Shown here: positions 46,955-60,168 of the stretch, piece by piece
How positions within the stretch are numbered: position 1 is the first letter of the stretch
Layout: the number at the start of each line of letters is the position of its first letter
Position numbers and translations under genes: made by a program
DNA from: Drosophila persimilis
Taxonomy: Eukaryota; Arthropoda; Insecta; Diptera; Drosophilidae
Assembly: GCF_003286085.1 (NCBI RefSeq)
Contig: NW_020825312.1
Span: forward strand, 6,014,001-6,078,000
Length of the DNA: 64,000 bases
Direction: 5' to 3'
Notes under the pieces: model-generated
Told to the model about the DNA's origin: nothing
Databases searched by the model: none
Seen by the model: the letters and a program-made list of their open reading frames with translations, nothing else

Positions 46955-47314
46955 ATGGGCAACAATTCTGCTAAATCTGACTACCTCCTGTTCGGAGCCG
47001 ATCTGGAGAACGTGACTGCTGGCGTGGCCATCTTTCGCCCTCCGCTCTTCGAGCGCGAACGCGTCCCCGAATGGTTCGCAGACATGGAGCAGTACTTCCA
47101 GACCTTCCATGTCACCACCGACGCGGCCAAGTGCGACATGCTCATCGATCAGTTGGACTGGGAGTTGCTGGACGTGATCGGCACAGACTCGTCCTGCTCG
47201 ACCGCAGCCGAGGGCCAGCGCTACCAGGCCATCAAGAGCACTGTCCTCAACTACTGCGGCAGCGATGGTCAGGAGAGTCAAGAGTGGCAGCAGCTGACCC
47301 TGCAGAGCAACTGA
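46955..47314 (+). CDS. Small gag-like (LTR-retrotransposon-derived) protein
   Basis: 119 residues. RPPLFERERVPEWFADMEQY followed by VTTDAAKCDMLIDQLDWELL matches the pattern PPF..xxPxxWFxxxExxFxxxxVTxDxxKxxxLxxxL found at the N-terminus of Gag proteins of insect LTR retrotransposons (capsid N-domain region). Only this part is present: no zinc knuckle, protease, reverse transcriptase or LTR was recognised nearby. The ORF is open with high-GC third positions, like the host genes in the window, and has AATAAA at 47424-47429. It may be a domesticated gag-derived gene or an isolated fossil fragment; age not estimable. Confidence 0.6.
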   Translation: MGNNSAKSDYLLFGADLENVTAGVAIFRPPLFERERVPEWFADMEQYFQTFHVTTDAAKCDMLIDQLDWELLDVIGTDSSCSTAAEGQRYQAIKSTVLNYCGSDGQESQEWQQLTLQSN

Positions 47315-50300
47315 GTGCGATCTGGATCTGGAGCTGAACAATGTGCCCTCCTCTTGCATTCACAATACAAGCATCCATCTCCCCCATTTGTTTCGTTCGA
47401 AAACTAAAATTATAAATTTCATAAATAAACTTTGATGGGCTTTAAAAGCGTTGGCGTTAGGAGGGGGGAAAGCTTTTGTTTTTTCCGAAAGAGAATATGG
47501 GGCGAGTCGACTGCTGGACTCCCTACCCAGATTCTACCCTTCTGCTAGATCATTCTTAGAGCGTAACCAAACTCTTTGGGATCACTTTTATGATTAACAG
47601 ACAATCGCCAGATACAAATATAATTCACAATTTTGTTGTTTCAAGATGGCTCCCTGAGGATGTAACAACTTATCGGAGTCCATCAGTTCAATACATATAT
47701 TCATTCTAATGGGAGCTTCTATGATCACAGCATTGACTTCTCTCTCTCTCTCTCTATTTCTCTTTGTATCTGTTATTTCCCCAAATAAATAGCTGATCGA
47801 TGCAATGGAGCTTTCGGCTTTGGCATTCTCTCCCCCTTCGTGTGTAAGTATTCAGCATGGGGCAAGAAAACAAAACAATATAGGCACAAATATCAAGAAA
47901 ATAATATGGAATACAGTACATGATGGCAAGCCCTGCATATAAAGAAAAAACATACACACACCCATACATATAATCGAATGTGCGAGTATGTTCTATTTGG
48001 AAGAGCAGCATCCACATCCACATCAACAGATATGAAGGCGTCGAAAACAAAAAATAACAGAAACGAGAGCCAAGTGCGTTCCGCTCTCTCGCTGTCTCTC
48101 CAAAGATATCTCTGTGCACGGATACAGACACAGACACAAATGCAGGTGCAGATACAGGCACAGATACAGATACAGATACAAATACAGGAACGGGGCTGAG
48201 ATGGAGCTTTGGTATATCACTTTCAGATACGGATGCTGTGTGATCCCGTGCGAACGCAGCGGGCAAACGGAGCGGAAGAATTCACGTTGGCTTCTATTCT
48301 GTTCTATCTGGCAGATACTCGGCTCGGCTGAAAAGATATTCACTTCAAATCCTTCTATATTTTCCGCTTGTTCGCATTGTTCCACGTTGTCTCTTTTCGT
48401 GTGTTTCTTATACATATATCTATATATATATCCCGTTGATTTCGTTGTCTGCCTTCTCGTTCGTGGTCGATCCGCACGAAAGTATATATACACATTTGTT
48501 GTCGCGACTTCGCGACTTCGTGTGTGGTGTCCGTGGGGCAGTACAATAGCATAACAAACCGAATGCTGCAACGTGGCGTATACGTATTGCACTCAAGTGA
48601 AAGTGCGTGTCATGAAAGTGTACACAAAAGTGTAAGAAGGCTTCTTCAAGTAAAAGTGTGAGCGATCCCCAAGAGTGGAGATGGTATATGAAATGAAAAG
48701 ATGTCCCAGTACCTGTCCACCTGGCTGGGGGCTGACTTTTGCATGGACAATATGACGTCACTTCTGGCATATATATATATATGTACATACATATATCCAA
48801 AGATATATATACATATATATATATATATGTATGGACATCTATATAGTAAAATCCAGAGATAGAGAAAGAACGAAATAAAGATGAAAAAAAAGAAAAGGAA
48901 AAAGAAAGAGAAAGAGACCGCACAATCATACAGTCAATTTTCGCTGTGTTTTTCGGGGCATTAAAACAAAAGCATTTCACTACGAAATATTTATTATTGT
49001 GTGTACCAATGCGGAATGTGTTTATAGAAGAGACCCCCAGTCCAGTGGTCCAGTGGTCCAGTATCCAATATAATGGGCGCAGCACCCGAAATCCGAAAAA
49101 TTCACCATCCAATTTCCCATTTTCTACCAATGCCCCCTCCACCTCCCCTCTCCTTCACCGCTCCTCCTCACTCGACCCTTCCTCCCCATCGACACAATTG
49201 TTTCTTATTTACCAATTCACCTTATATTACTGTGTTTTTCTCTGTGTGTGTGTGTGTGTGCTTGTTGTTGTTCGAATAGCGGGACACGTGCTAAAAGTCC
49301 GGGCTCTCCTTTGGCGCCTCAAATCAATCAGTGATCAATCGGTGAACTTGAAATCGGGGGATCAAAACGCTTCATGTAAACTACGTGTCATTTCTGATGG
49401 CACACTCGGCAAGTACCCATGAACCAGCAGCAGTGGAAGCAACGAAAAAGCTGAAAAATGGATCTTCGGATCGGTTGGAAATCAGTTGATTAAGAAAAAA
49501 GACCACGTGAGTTGAGATATTTGTATTCGCATTCAAATTCCAACACTCCATCACACCAGGCACTGATCACAGACAAAAAAAAAAAGAACCTGAAAAAGAG
49601 CATGATCAGCATTTGAATGAAGATTTTTCTGAAAAAATCTATGATCCGTTCTTAATTGATGGGTTCGATTTCTCATTGATAATTTATGCTTTCCTACTCT
49701 CAAACTGTTTACGCATTTATGGGGAAGACTTCTGATGAATGATCAATTCAAGGCTTTTATATCTTTTCTGAATAAGCTAAAGTCAAGAACATATGTATGC
49801 ATGTTCCTACAACAATTTTATACAATTTTAAATGTCTAAATATAAATAATACAATCTGCACTCCAATAGGAAGGAGCCTTCATCGATACATAAGTTGGGA
49901 TTAGTTGAAGTAGAGTTCGAGTTTGAAGGTCATCTAACAATATCAAATAATATCTAATGTCTAATCAAAACCGATAATCAAAATCGATAAAAAGAGCAAG
50001 AATAAACTTAATCTTCTGGTCGAAAAATGGCATAAGTTTTCAATGTGTATCAATCATCCGTTGTTCAGAACAAACTTAAGCTGCAATCAAACACAAAAGA
50101 TCTGGTTACGGCTTTGGAACTTAAGAACTGAGGCATCGTCGAACCTCAACCCCAAGACAAGGCCGGGCTCGCGGGTTTTTTTGCTTTTGTTTTTTGTAGG
50201 GGTTGGCTGTTCTTTTGGCACATCGTGTTGGTGTTTGGATCATATCCGGCAATCAATTGGCACGCAATCTCGCACAATTTGCCACTTAATTTCTATTTTT

Positions 50301-51396
50301 AATAACATTAACAACAACAATCGGGCATGGAAGGAGAAGCAATGCGAAGAGGCGGACGGGGACGGGGACGGGCACGAGGACGGGCCTGGGGCTGGGGCTG
50401 AGGCTGGGATAAGGGGGTAGTCGAAGCATTCACAGCAAATTTTTAAATGAATCAAGAACTTATTTTTGGTGGCGCGTCAAAGGCAATACCAGCAAGAGCC
50501 AAATTCATATTTTTAAACGTTTGCCAGTGGATTCCCTGCACAGCATTCAGCAATCAGCATTTTGTGTGTATTTACGAGAAAATGTAAAAACACTCGAACC
50601 GATAATGATTCTGTTATTGGACTCTACAATAAACTTCCCAGAAAAACCCACAGAAATATCGAATCAAATCCAAACAAAGGAAAAACCCCAGGAAAAGGGA
50701 AAAACATCAGGAAATTGACATCTATCCGTTTTGAAGGAAAGATAAAATGAGAGACATGGTCGTATTCCATTAGCTGTCATTTAATTCCAAGTATGCAGAT
50801 TTAAATTAACGTTAGGCAAAAAATATTAAACGGCAAGAGAGCAGAGTAGGAAGAAAAAAAAACTTAGGAAAAACTAAGATTTCATTCGGTACTTTTAGAA
50901 CTTCTATGAAAATTCTATCCTATTGTCGAAAATTCCACAAAAAAGCCAATTTTTTGTGAGAAAGTCACAAAAGATTAAAGATTAAACATCCATCAATTAT
51001 CTGAACGTTTTCCGGGAAAGGAAATTAACACCCGCTTAGAAAAAGTTTAAGCCTGTGGCATTAAAATGTATTTTAAACCATTAAGCTTCCAAACCCGCCT
51101 TCAAAGGTTTTTTTTCACTTGCATCAGTATGAGACTGGACTCAATCGAATTTCAAATTATGAATCAAATTTAAACAAAACTTTGAGCAAAACTCGAAACT
51201 AGAGACCTCTTCAAGAGAAATCCCTCGCATCACATTCGCATTCCGCAAGCAACAATGAACTTAAAAAAAAAAGAGTTAATAAACAAAAAAAATTCAAGCG
51301 GGAAGAAAAAACCCAGAGGGTAATTTGAGCGGGTAATCACACATTGTGTGATTTTTACAAAATGAGAAGATAACTTTGATAGAGTGGAAAAACCCC
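47315..51396. other. Long non-coding stretch, possible 5' UTR exon
   Basis: No coding gene recognised. 48560-48665 (plus) has AAGTGAAAGTG/AAAAGTG wording followed by GTGAGC, as in fly 5' UTR exons, and could be a distal first exon of a plus-strand gene such as Pkcdelta (weak). It includes an ATATAT/ACATAC tract (48769-48838), a GT run (49245-49260) and ACAGATACAGATAC repeats (48120-48190). 49600-51380 is AT-rich without features. Confidence 0.4.
48769..48838. repeat. AT/ACATAT microsatellite
   Basis: Two AT runs separated by ACATACAT-type sequence; on the opposite strand it yields a Tyr/Ile-rich spurious frame. Confidence 0.85.
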
Positions 51397-51945
51397 ATTT
51401 TTATACCCGGCACTCGAAGCGCCTAGGGATATATTTGTGGTGGATTTGGATGTGTGTAACACCCAGAAGGAAGCCTTTCCGACACCATAAAGTATATATA
51501 TTCCAAATCAGCATCAATAGCCGAGTCGATATAGCTATGTCTATCTGTCTGTCCGTCCGTCCTTCTTGATGAATGCCTGGATCTCAGAGACTATAAAAGC
51601 ACCATAAAAGATCATTATTATCCCCCTTCCACGCGCTTACTCATTTTCTCTCTCTCACACACAAACGCTCTTCCTCGTGCAGTGTGGCTCTATGGCCGAG
51701 GGAAGCGCGACATAACTGTTGGTGTTAGCGTAGGTAGAGAGAGAGGGACAGATATAACGGAATACAAAACAGTAGCGAAAAAATGGAAAGAAATCAAATA
51801 GTTTAAACTCGAATCAAATAATTTAATAGGTGGAGAGAGGATAAATGGTGTCCAAGAATTAACATGCGAACAAAACTAGGGGTTGTGGTTCCTAAGCGTA
51901 GAGCTCCGCCTTTGCCACAGCTCACTAAATTCCCGCTGTTTTAAA
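51397..51945 (+). mobile_element. DINE-1-like element, diverged copy
   Basis: Starts TTTTTATACCCGGCACTCG and contains GGATGTGTGTAACACCCAGA, a short GTCY run (51545-51572) and GAGACTATAAAAGC. The middle is rearranged. Its 3' module (ATAAATGGTGTCCAAGAATTAACA and onward) is shared with the fragment at 7.7-7.9 kb. No coding capacity. Confidence 0.75.
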
Positions 51946-53260
51946 TAAAAGTTCATCAAATGATAATCAAAATGAGTACATAACCATTACAAATCAGGAT
52001 TCAAAAAATAAATAAAAATAACCTAGATTACGCATTTATCGCTTGAGTGTCTCCCCCATCCTATTTCTTTTACGTGTGCAAACGTGACACAATTCTCTTG
52101 AGGTTGGAGATCCAGATTGAGAAGGCGGAGAAAACTCGGGGGAATTTGGACATGAGATACTTGTACAAACAAATACAAATCAAACTTCTTAAATAAATTA
52201 ATTCACAATACAATAAATAAGTTGAACAAAATATTCCCGACCAATCTTGCACGATGGCAAGGAACAGAATCGTCCTAGAAGATGACAGCGTCAGTATGGG
52301 GAAATTGCTCCTCTAAAATAGTTTTGGACGTGACTGCGTTTACCCAACCGTCAATTAGCCAGACATCCCCAAACCATCATGCTGCCTCCTTGCCACACCG
52401 TTGGTTTTAAGCCCTAACTTTTATAGCGTACTCTGACTTTCCCGCGATCAGTCGTTATACTGTCCCAATCAGCCAGTGGATCCATTAAAACTATTAAAAA
52501 CGTTTCTCTAGTCATTTACAGTGCAAGTTTTGTTTACTTTGGACCATTGGCGCCTTTTCTGAAGCTAGTATCGGTACCTACTGACTGTGCCAGCTCCCTG
52601 CTAATATTGTATGCCATTTTGAACTGATTTTCGATGCTCAAGCGTCTTATGGATCTTTGGGCTGGTCTTCCTCTTACTTTCTGGAGAGGGGAGCAGGTCT
52701 TCACAGAATTGTTCAAAGAACACTTACTAATTCCTAGTTTGGTGCTTTTAAGACTTTAAATACGCACGAGCAGTTTAAAGTTAGTTAAAAAGAGTGTCCA
52801 CATTTCACTGTCCGCTGCTGTATGTACGAGTATATAAATAGTTAGTTATATTCGATTGCTCCGCTTGAGCGGTAGCCATGCCGGCCCCAAGGCATGATCC
52901 AGTGCGCCGAATTCAACAAAATTTGTGCAAAATTGTATATTCTTTTGATATTCGATGTTGTTTTCGTGTTTTTGTTTCAGATATCCATCAACAAGGCTTT
53001 AAACTGGCAAAGATGCCAGCACAGAAACAGCAACGGCAGCAACAAGAACAAGATATAAAATACAGCTGACTGAAAAGAGAAGGCGAGCTGTTTGTTTAAT
53101 ATAAATATAGGAAAAACGCCTTGTACTCGCCATAAACCCGAACGAACATATAAGAGAGCACAAACCACACCTCCACCTCCACCTTCACCTGTACCTGTAC
53201 GCCACAAAAAATCGGGAGCATTTCGAATGTGGATGTGGATGGGTATTGGAAGACCACAAG
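51946..53260. other. Non-coding stretch upstream of Pkcdelta coding exons
   Basis: No independent gene. A strong acceptor-like site (TTTTTGTTTCAG, ending at 52980) is followed by sequence with a short frame that ends at 53069. This could be a 5' UTR exon leading to the coding start at 53261. CCACCT repeats lie at 53168-53195. Confidence 0.4.
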
Positions 53261-54327
53261 ATGATGTTCACACGCGCCCAGGTGCGCAAGCAGAAGACAA
53301 CCAACACGAGCAGCCAGCGACCACGCAGCTCTGGGGGATCCTCGCGACATCAGGGACTCCAAAATCATGAGGTGAGAAAAGTCAAGGCTCGAGGGACAAG
53401 TGTCTGCCATAGCAATTTACTAATGAGCCTTATTTCACTCAAACTAACTCCATATCTCTTCCCTTGTCTCCTCCTCAGACCCGCTTTAAGCTGAGCTCGA
53501 CCAGCAGCAGTGGAGCCGGCAGTGGGATGAGTGGCAGCAGTGCCACAGGTGGGGCACGACGCGATCGGGACAGGGACAGAGATCACTATGGCAAGCAGCA
53601 TTCCTTCGAGCTACCACGCCAGCACTCCAAGGAGGAGGGCTATCACCGTGACAGGGATCGGGACAGCGGCACCAGTGGCTGTGGCAGTGCTGGAGCCGGT
53701 GGCTGTGCCGTTGCCGCCGGCGGGGTCACAGGTGGTGCAGTCTACGTGGACAGACGGACGCGACCAAGGAGCATCACCAATCGGCGGGGAGCCATCAAGC
53801 ATCAGAAGTGAGCTTCATTACGATCCCATAGATGCCCTATAAACCAACTCATTATTTTATATCTTTACAGAACCCATGATATCAATGGCCATCGATTCGT
53901 GGCAAAATTCTTTCGTCAGCCCACCTTTTGTGCATTCTGCAATCTGTTCCTTTGGGGCTTTGGCAAGCAGGGATATCAGTGCATCAGTGAGTGCCAGTCC
54001 GGCATTGTCCTTCGGCATATTAAGTAACTTCTCTCGTATCCGCAGTCTGCCAGACGGTCGTCCACAAGAAGTGCCATGAGAAGCTGTTGGGCAAGTGCTC
54101 TGGTTCCGTCTTCACCTCAGCCAGCACTATTGTAGGTCCACCCATGCCACAAGAATCCGCAGGCCTAATCAGAGCTCTCCTTCCTTCCACCATCTAGCTG
54201 CTCCGCGAACGCTTCAAGATCGATATGCCGCATCGGTTCAAGCCGCACACATTCATGTCGCCGACATTTTGCGATCACTGCGGTTCACTGATGGGCGGCT
54301 TCTTCATCCAGGGTCTCAAGTGCGAGG
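53261..54327 (+). CDS. Pkcdelta: Protein kinase C delta homologue, 5' coding exons (C1A and half of C1B)
   Basis: Novel-type PKCs are diacylglycerol-activated Ser/Thr kinases. Exons: 53261-53371, 53479-53807, 53871-53986, 54046-54131 and 54198-54327. All have GT..AG ends and compatible phases; introns are 107, 63, 59 and 66 bp. The protein starts [13 protein letters not shown] Ser/Gly/Arg-Asp-rich disordered region follows, then RRGAIKHQK, a PKC pseudosubstrate-like motif. C1A is complete and matches H-X12-C-X2-C-X13-C-X2-C-X4-H-X2-C-X7-C. C1B starts [21 protein letters not shown] and stops after GLKCE at donor GTGAGT (54328). The usual Trp of C1B (SLLWG) is Gly here (SLMGG), as I recall in the fly homologue. 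The rest of C1B and the kinase domain are not seen before 64000 and must lie beyond. The frame is open upstream of 53261; the ATG is chosen by resemblance to the fly protein. Confidence 0.9.
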
Positions 54328-57300
54328 GTGAGTCCATACGAATGCCAACCGAATCCCCTCCAGATTCTCTGATTCTATGTACAAATTGTATACATATGTC
54401 GAGCATCTTATTTTATATAAATATTTACATTTTACTCAATCCTTTTGCGATTTATTGGTTGCTCGAGCTTTTACCGGGTGGCGCCATCTGTGCGAGAAGT
54501 ATTCTTGGGAGCTTTCGCGGACATTCCATCGGTTAGTGCTTAAAGCATTCGCTGACTTTCACTGAAACGTAACGGTCAGAAAAGAAAGCTTTCGAATTAC
54601 TGGGATTCAGTGGGTCGATAATGGGAAATACCTAACTACATTTGAGAACAACAGCTATGTCCTGTAAAGCTAATACGCTTATCTACATTGAAAAATACTA
54701 GGTAGAAAATCATCAAATCGGAAATAATTATCTGAATCGCTATGAAGATTTTCCTCGAATATAAATACATTTATAATATACTAGCTGTATCCTGCTACGG
54801 CGCACATTGTGCTTGTACCGTTAAGAAAAGAGGAACCTTTCAAATAAGTTTCATTCGCAAAATTGTGGGTATAGAATACTTTTTGCTTTGCCGAAACGGA
54901 AACACACAATTTTTCGTTTCCGCTCCCGCCATCTTCATTGTGATTTTCTTCCGTTCTCGCCTCTGTTCTTCCTTAGTGATATTGGAAAGCCGTATCCTCG
55001 ATCCTTCTCTATTGCTGAACCCAGCTTAGTCTGTTTCCCTTTTTGATTAATAAGAACGAAAGGATGCGAGGCGTGTTCAATTGAACAATACAAATCATTC
55101 TTCATGCCTTTCTTCTTGCGCGTCGAATAATATCTTTCCTTCTTCACCCCGTGTTGTGCTCGAAGATTTATTCTGCTCCTGTGTTTGAGAAGCATAACCA
55201 TCCTGGGGCAGAATTTTTTGATATGTCAAAATTTCAGCTCAATCGTTGCAGGACTTTCTGAATTCAACATTAAGAAATATATAAAAACCGATCTAAGCTT
55301 AGAATGGTATATTTATGCTCTTGACCACGAAAGCTATGTTTAAACCTTCAGTAAAACAAGGACCCTAATCGTTTATTCCAAAACTATTTGCAATATCAAT
55401 TTGATATTATACTATGCACCGCTTTTCCTCAGCGCGGAAATCTTTATACACTCGTAAAAAATGTATTGCTCCAGAATAAGACGAGTATACTTGTATAATG
55501 TGTACAGATGTACATGGTATTTTCACATTTCGTTTATGGACTACCTTCGTTGGCAATTAATTAATGCGGCCCACTTTACGAGTGTATTTATAAATTGAAT
55601 AAATTGTACTCCCGGGCACAAAACACCTTAAATGTGTCAGCGAATGTCTTCCTGTTGTGACCAATTCGAGCTGAAAGCCAAACCAATTTCGACAATTTTG
55701 AGAAGGGATGCTACAAACAATCAGCCTTGTTTATCGAGCAAACGGAAGCCGTTTGTATTTGGAATTGCAAGAAGGCAAGAGAGAGAGAGCCAAGAATATA
55801 TCTATGAAAACAATTATTTTAGTGTGTGGCACGACGAGTAATATACACACATATTTATGCATGTACATATGTATGTATGCACATACATATATCAACCGAA
55901 ATTAGCGCAATGTATAAATACTCGCACAATGTACGGATACGAGTAATTGCAACTTTTTCGCCGCTTTTTGTAGAGACTTTCACTTGCTGTGCGTGATCGA
56001 GGCGGAAATGATCGTAACGCCCAAAACCCAATTAATCTGAGAACGCTTTATATAGCAGATGAACGGACAGATAGGCGGACTGCATTAGAAATCAATTTAT
56101 TGCGACTTTGCCAACACAGAGGAAGCCCAAAAAAGAAACATGGCGAAGCGAGCAGCACAGAAATAACAGTGACAGGAGGAATGCAAGAGCGAGAAACTAC
56201 TCGTACCACAAAAAGACCGACAACTGGGATGCCCTGTAATTAACCATTATGCTTATGGAATGGAGTCTCGACTGGTCCCCTGCTCTGCTGCACCGAATGC
56301 CAGTTGGGAATCCGGAGCCCATCTACTGCAGAGCGACGACTCTGAGGCCTGGAACCGTCCTAGGCAGTCTGGGATGCCCTGGCCGCAGGGCTCTTCAACA
56401 ACCGCTATGGCATCTAGTGCATGCCCCAGTGGCATACCCTGGCAAGCGATGCAAACAAATGTTCTTCAGAGTTCTGGGCACGGCGAGTGCAGCGTCCGAC
56501 ATGACAGGAATGCAGGCGCAAAAATATCCCATAAAAATATCCCCAAGCCAGCTCGCTGCCTCTTCCCACTTTTGCGACTATAAATCGCAAAGATTAAGTG
56601 CTGGGACGGCAACGGCAGCGGCAACAGCAACAGCAACAAACAGACAGAGCACTCGTAGAATAAATACTTGCGGTGCATGTTGCAGTTCTATTTCTAGTGG
56701 CTTGGCGCTTTCCCACTGTCACCCATGATGTACCGTCTCCCCATGTCGGCACTCGCGTCGCCCCACGACTGTGAGTGTATTTTGCGGAACCAAAAAGCGT
56801 CACCATTAGCCTCAGCATTGGTCGAACATCGCCGCCATCCTACGTGCGGCATTTCTGGCATTTGTCATACTTCGTAATCGTCTGATGTAAGGGTAGATCT
56901 ATGCAACAGGCAACAACCCCATAAAGTACAGATATCCTGGCCTCATGGCCTATCCATCCATCTACTGCCGATCTTTTCATAAATACTCGTATCTTATTCT
57001 TTACTATTATCAATTACTTAGCCTAAAATATGAAATGATTAATAAACAATGGATACGTAAATAATTGCTAAATGCTGATTTCTGCATAAAACTTTCAAAA
57101 TGATCAAACATATGTATGTAGAGCAGATAACCATAATCATTAGGGGGTATCTCATAGTCGGCGTACTCATCGTTCGAAATCGTTCTTACTTGTTTTCCGT
57201 TTTGGTCTATTTTGCTCTTGTTGGGGGATGGACAAATTTAGCAAAACATCTTCACAGCAGGTGCCATAAACAAGTAGATTGATGATCGGTTGATGATGTA

Positions 57301-57615
57301 CTTGGATCGCTTAACGCCCATCAAAAAGGATGGTACTACTCGCGCACTAGGGGCATAATTTCTTGCCGGCCGTGAAAGTAGCTGGACAAAGATCTATGGT
57401 GGATTTCGTACTTCCTATTGTGCCGGCAACGTCCGACAGCTCCAATCATCAGTCAACACATTTAGTGGGGAGGATCAACGCGTTGAATACATATTTACAT
57501 ATGTTTTAGCTAATTATTCACACGATTTCTGACAGCTTCTCCCCCTTGGGGGCTTACTGCTCTGTTCTCCCACACTAAGATCTCTTTGGCGTCTCCCGCA
57601 TTGAGCTCTCTGCGG

Positions 57616-57654
57616 CTCTCCTTACTCTCGCTCTCTCTCTCTCTCTCTCTCTCG
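57616..57654. repeat. TC dinucleotide run
   Basis: About 30 bp of CT repeats with a CTCG start. Confidence 0.85.
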
Positions 57655-57856
57655 TCTAGGAGGCTCTGTGCTCTTTCGCTTTTACTTTCGCTGTGCAAAA
57701 ACTGGGAACAAAAATTTCTATCAAAACAAAACTCAAAAATAATTTTGATGTTTTTCGAAATTCGAAAATGCTCGCCTTCGTGTATAATTTATGGCTGTGT
57801 GTTTGTGCCGTTGAGGGGCATATTTCGAAATTGGCAGGCACACGGTCACTGGTGGT

Positions 57857-57912
57857 GTGTGATGTGTGGTGTGTGGTGTGTGGTGTGCGGTGTGCGGTGT
57901 GTGTGTGCGGGG
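57857..57912. repeat. GTGTGGT-type minisatellite
   Basis: Tandem GTGTGGT/GTGCGGT heptamers passing into GT repeats. Confidence 0.85.
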
Positions 57913-60168
57913 AGAGCAGCAGAGATATAGCTGCCGAAGAAGACGATGATCTGGGCCTGTGCCTCTGCCTATGCCTCAACACCCATATAGACACACCACA
58001 CACCTCAGATGATGCTGCTTCTGATGCTGCCTCTGTCTGTCATCATCGGCGAAGTTAGCCTCCGACAGAGTCTCTCTCACACACATACAACAGACCGCAG
58101 AGACATGGACTTCGAAATGGGATTGGGGTGTGAGTGTGCCCGTTTGTGCTGTGCTGTGCTGTGCTTCTGTGCTGCTGTGTGTTCGAGTGTGACCGTTTCT
58201 CTAAGTGTGTGTGTGGTGTGTGTGTGCGAGATCAGGAATCGACTCCGGCGAGGCGCTTCAAGATATTTTGCGATGCTCTTCACATTTCAGTAGTTTCCGT
58301 TAATGCGTTCGGCTCGTCGAGGTGGTGGTTAGGTGGTCCTCATCTCATCTTTTTTTCTGGTTGGTTCTGTGGGGATACCCTCTGCGGATATCCCCCCCGC
58401 TCGATCTCGTACGATCAGTGTGGTCCCAGTGCAGTGCAGTTCGGTGCGGTACGATAAAGGGGACTGTACGGGGATCGGTACGGTACGGTGCGGTACATCT
58501 TCCATCTAATCCATTCCGAAAATCGTGAGAAAGTTCTTGGAAACAACGTGTCCGCCGCGAACAATGGCAATAAAAAATACGAAAAAAAAATAAAAGACAA
58601 AAGATTAGAACGGAACCAAATTGAAAGAAATTTATGCGTGGACAGAAATCGCAGGAAAATCGCAGGCAGACGATTCGTGAGCGCTTACGTCATGCCGAGA
58701 AATTTATCTACTACATCGGAATATATACACACATTTATCTATTTCTATATGGCACATGCGGGGCAAAGCCAATAATATACATTAGATCAGGAAGAACATC
58801 ACGAACAGATATTGAAATCGCCATTCGAATGCGTTGATTATTGAAGAATCTATCGATGCTAATGCTAATTCGAATTCGATTGCGTGTTCAATTTCCCTTG
58901 ACCTTCAGCTATTTTGTGGTCAAATAGTTGCAATATAATTGATCTTTTATGGGTTTCCATTCGAGCCATTTCTGATTTTGAGCAGCACTTGCTGCAGCAA
59001 TTTTGAATGCCAAATTCATTTAATTCAAATTTTCAATATTTAAGTTTAAAATTTACTCAACTTAAAGCCACTACTTCGTGTATTGCTGGACCTTTCAGCA
59101 CCTGTGCGAATTTCCTCGTACATTCGAGTGGATCCATCCAATCCATCCAATAGCAAAGCACTTGCTGAATCACCTGCTGAACAATTACCATTTACAAGTT
59201 CAACTAAATGGTTAAGAATTGTCTTTGTTTTAGAATCATTTGACCATTTCGTTTCGGCTTGATTCGCTGGTTGGCTGGCTGGCTGGCTGTCTGCTCAATC
59301 ACTGGGAATTAAATCTTTGGGCCAATTACGCTATAATTAATGTGCTGCCCCGCGGCAGCACTGATGGTGCTCGGTATTGCCAAATGCTGGCACATTATGA
59401 CAGCAGTTTTGAAATTTCTAAAAATTGTATAATTAAACGACAAGAGCATCGAAAAAGACAAACAGAGAGACGGAAAGACAGACAGCACCAGCACTAGGGA
59501 GAGCCGAAAGACAGAAATATATACATATATAATTTAAGCAAGCGTTAACCTGTGAAAGAATCAACTGAAGTGCCCACGAATTTATGGGAGAATCGTTCTA
59601 TTTCTAGATACAAATATCGTACGTGTATGCTCGTAATATTGCCCAAGCAAGTGTAAAATTCGACTAAATTGTGGCCAAAATAGCAATCAAATTGAGTTAT
59701 TGACATAGCCCCAAGACAAATTGAGTTCTTTTTGGCTGAAACATGAATTAACAAGATCAATGGGCAATCGAATCGAATCGAAGCGAAACGAATCGGTTTA
59801 TTTTAATAGCTACTCGGAGAAATAGGCAAACATTAACCATACAGTTCCACATGGTTTCACAGCTGTGTGTGGCTCTGTGGCAGACATAGTATTTAGAAGA
59901 CTCCCAGAACAGTCCAAGGGACTCCCAGAGTTCTGAAACGCAATTTGCCATTTAGGAATAGATATCTTCAGTGTGGAAAACAATATTGAAAGAACAATTC
60001 GCACCCGATAAAAACGAAATATTCAAACAGCAGAAAAAACCACAGCGGAAAAGCCACGAAAATAAACCAAACAAAAGAAATCGGAGATCGGAGATAGTTT
60101 TTGAAGTTTTTCCTGTGTGTTAGATTGGTCTTTTTTGTTTAAATTGTTGTTTCGTTGCCTGCCGCAAG

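Larger units (their letters stand above)
54328..60168 (+). other. Long Pkcdelta intron and/or upstream region of the long ORF
   Basis: Follows the open donor at 54328. No C1B completion or kinase exon was found. It contains a TC run (57616-57654) and a GTGTGGT tract (57857-57912). Near 58415-58420 a TCAGTG initiator-like motif precedes repeated CAGTG and CGGTAC words and a purine-rich leader ending in a GTGAGC donor-like site (58677-58682). That would suit an internal promoter and 5' UTR exon for the frame at 60169, but it is only suggestive. 58850-59250 and 59530-60000 show nothing clear. Confidence 0.45.

Noticed and set aside
48560-48665. Possible 5' UTR exon with repeated AAGTG words and a GTGAGC end
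   Set aside because: Texture fits a fly leader exon, but there is no promoter motif or link to a coding exon that can be shown from sequence alone.
49655-49680. GGTTCGATTTC resembling a tRNA B box
   Set aside because: No matching A box, acceptor stem or cloverleaf around it. I found no tRNA or rRNA gene in the window, though weak ncRNAs could be missed by eye.
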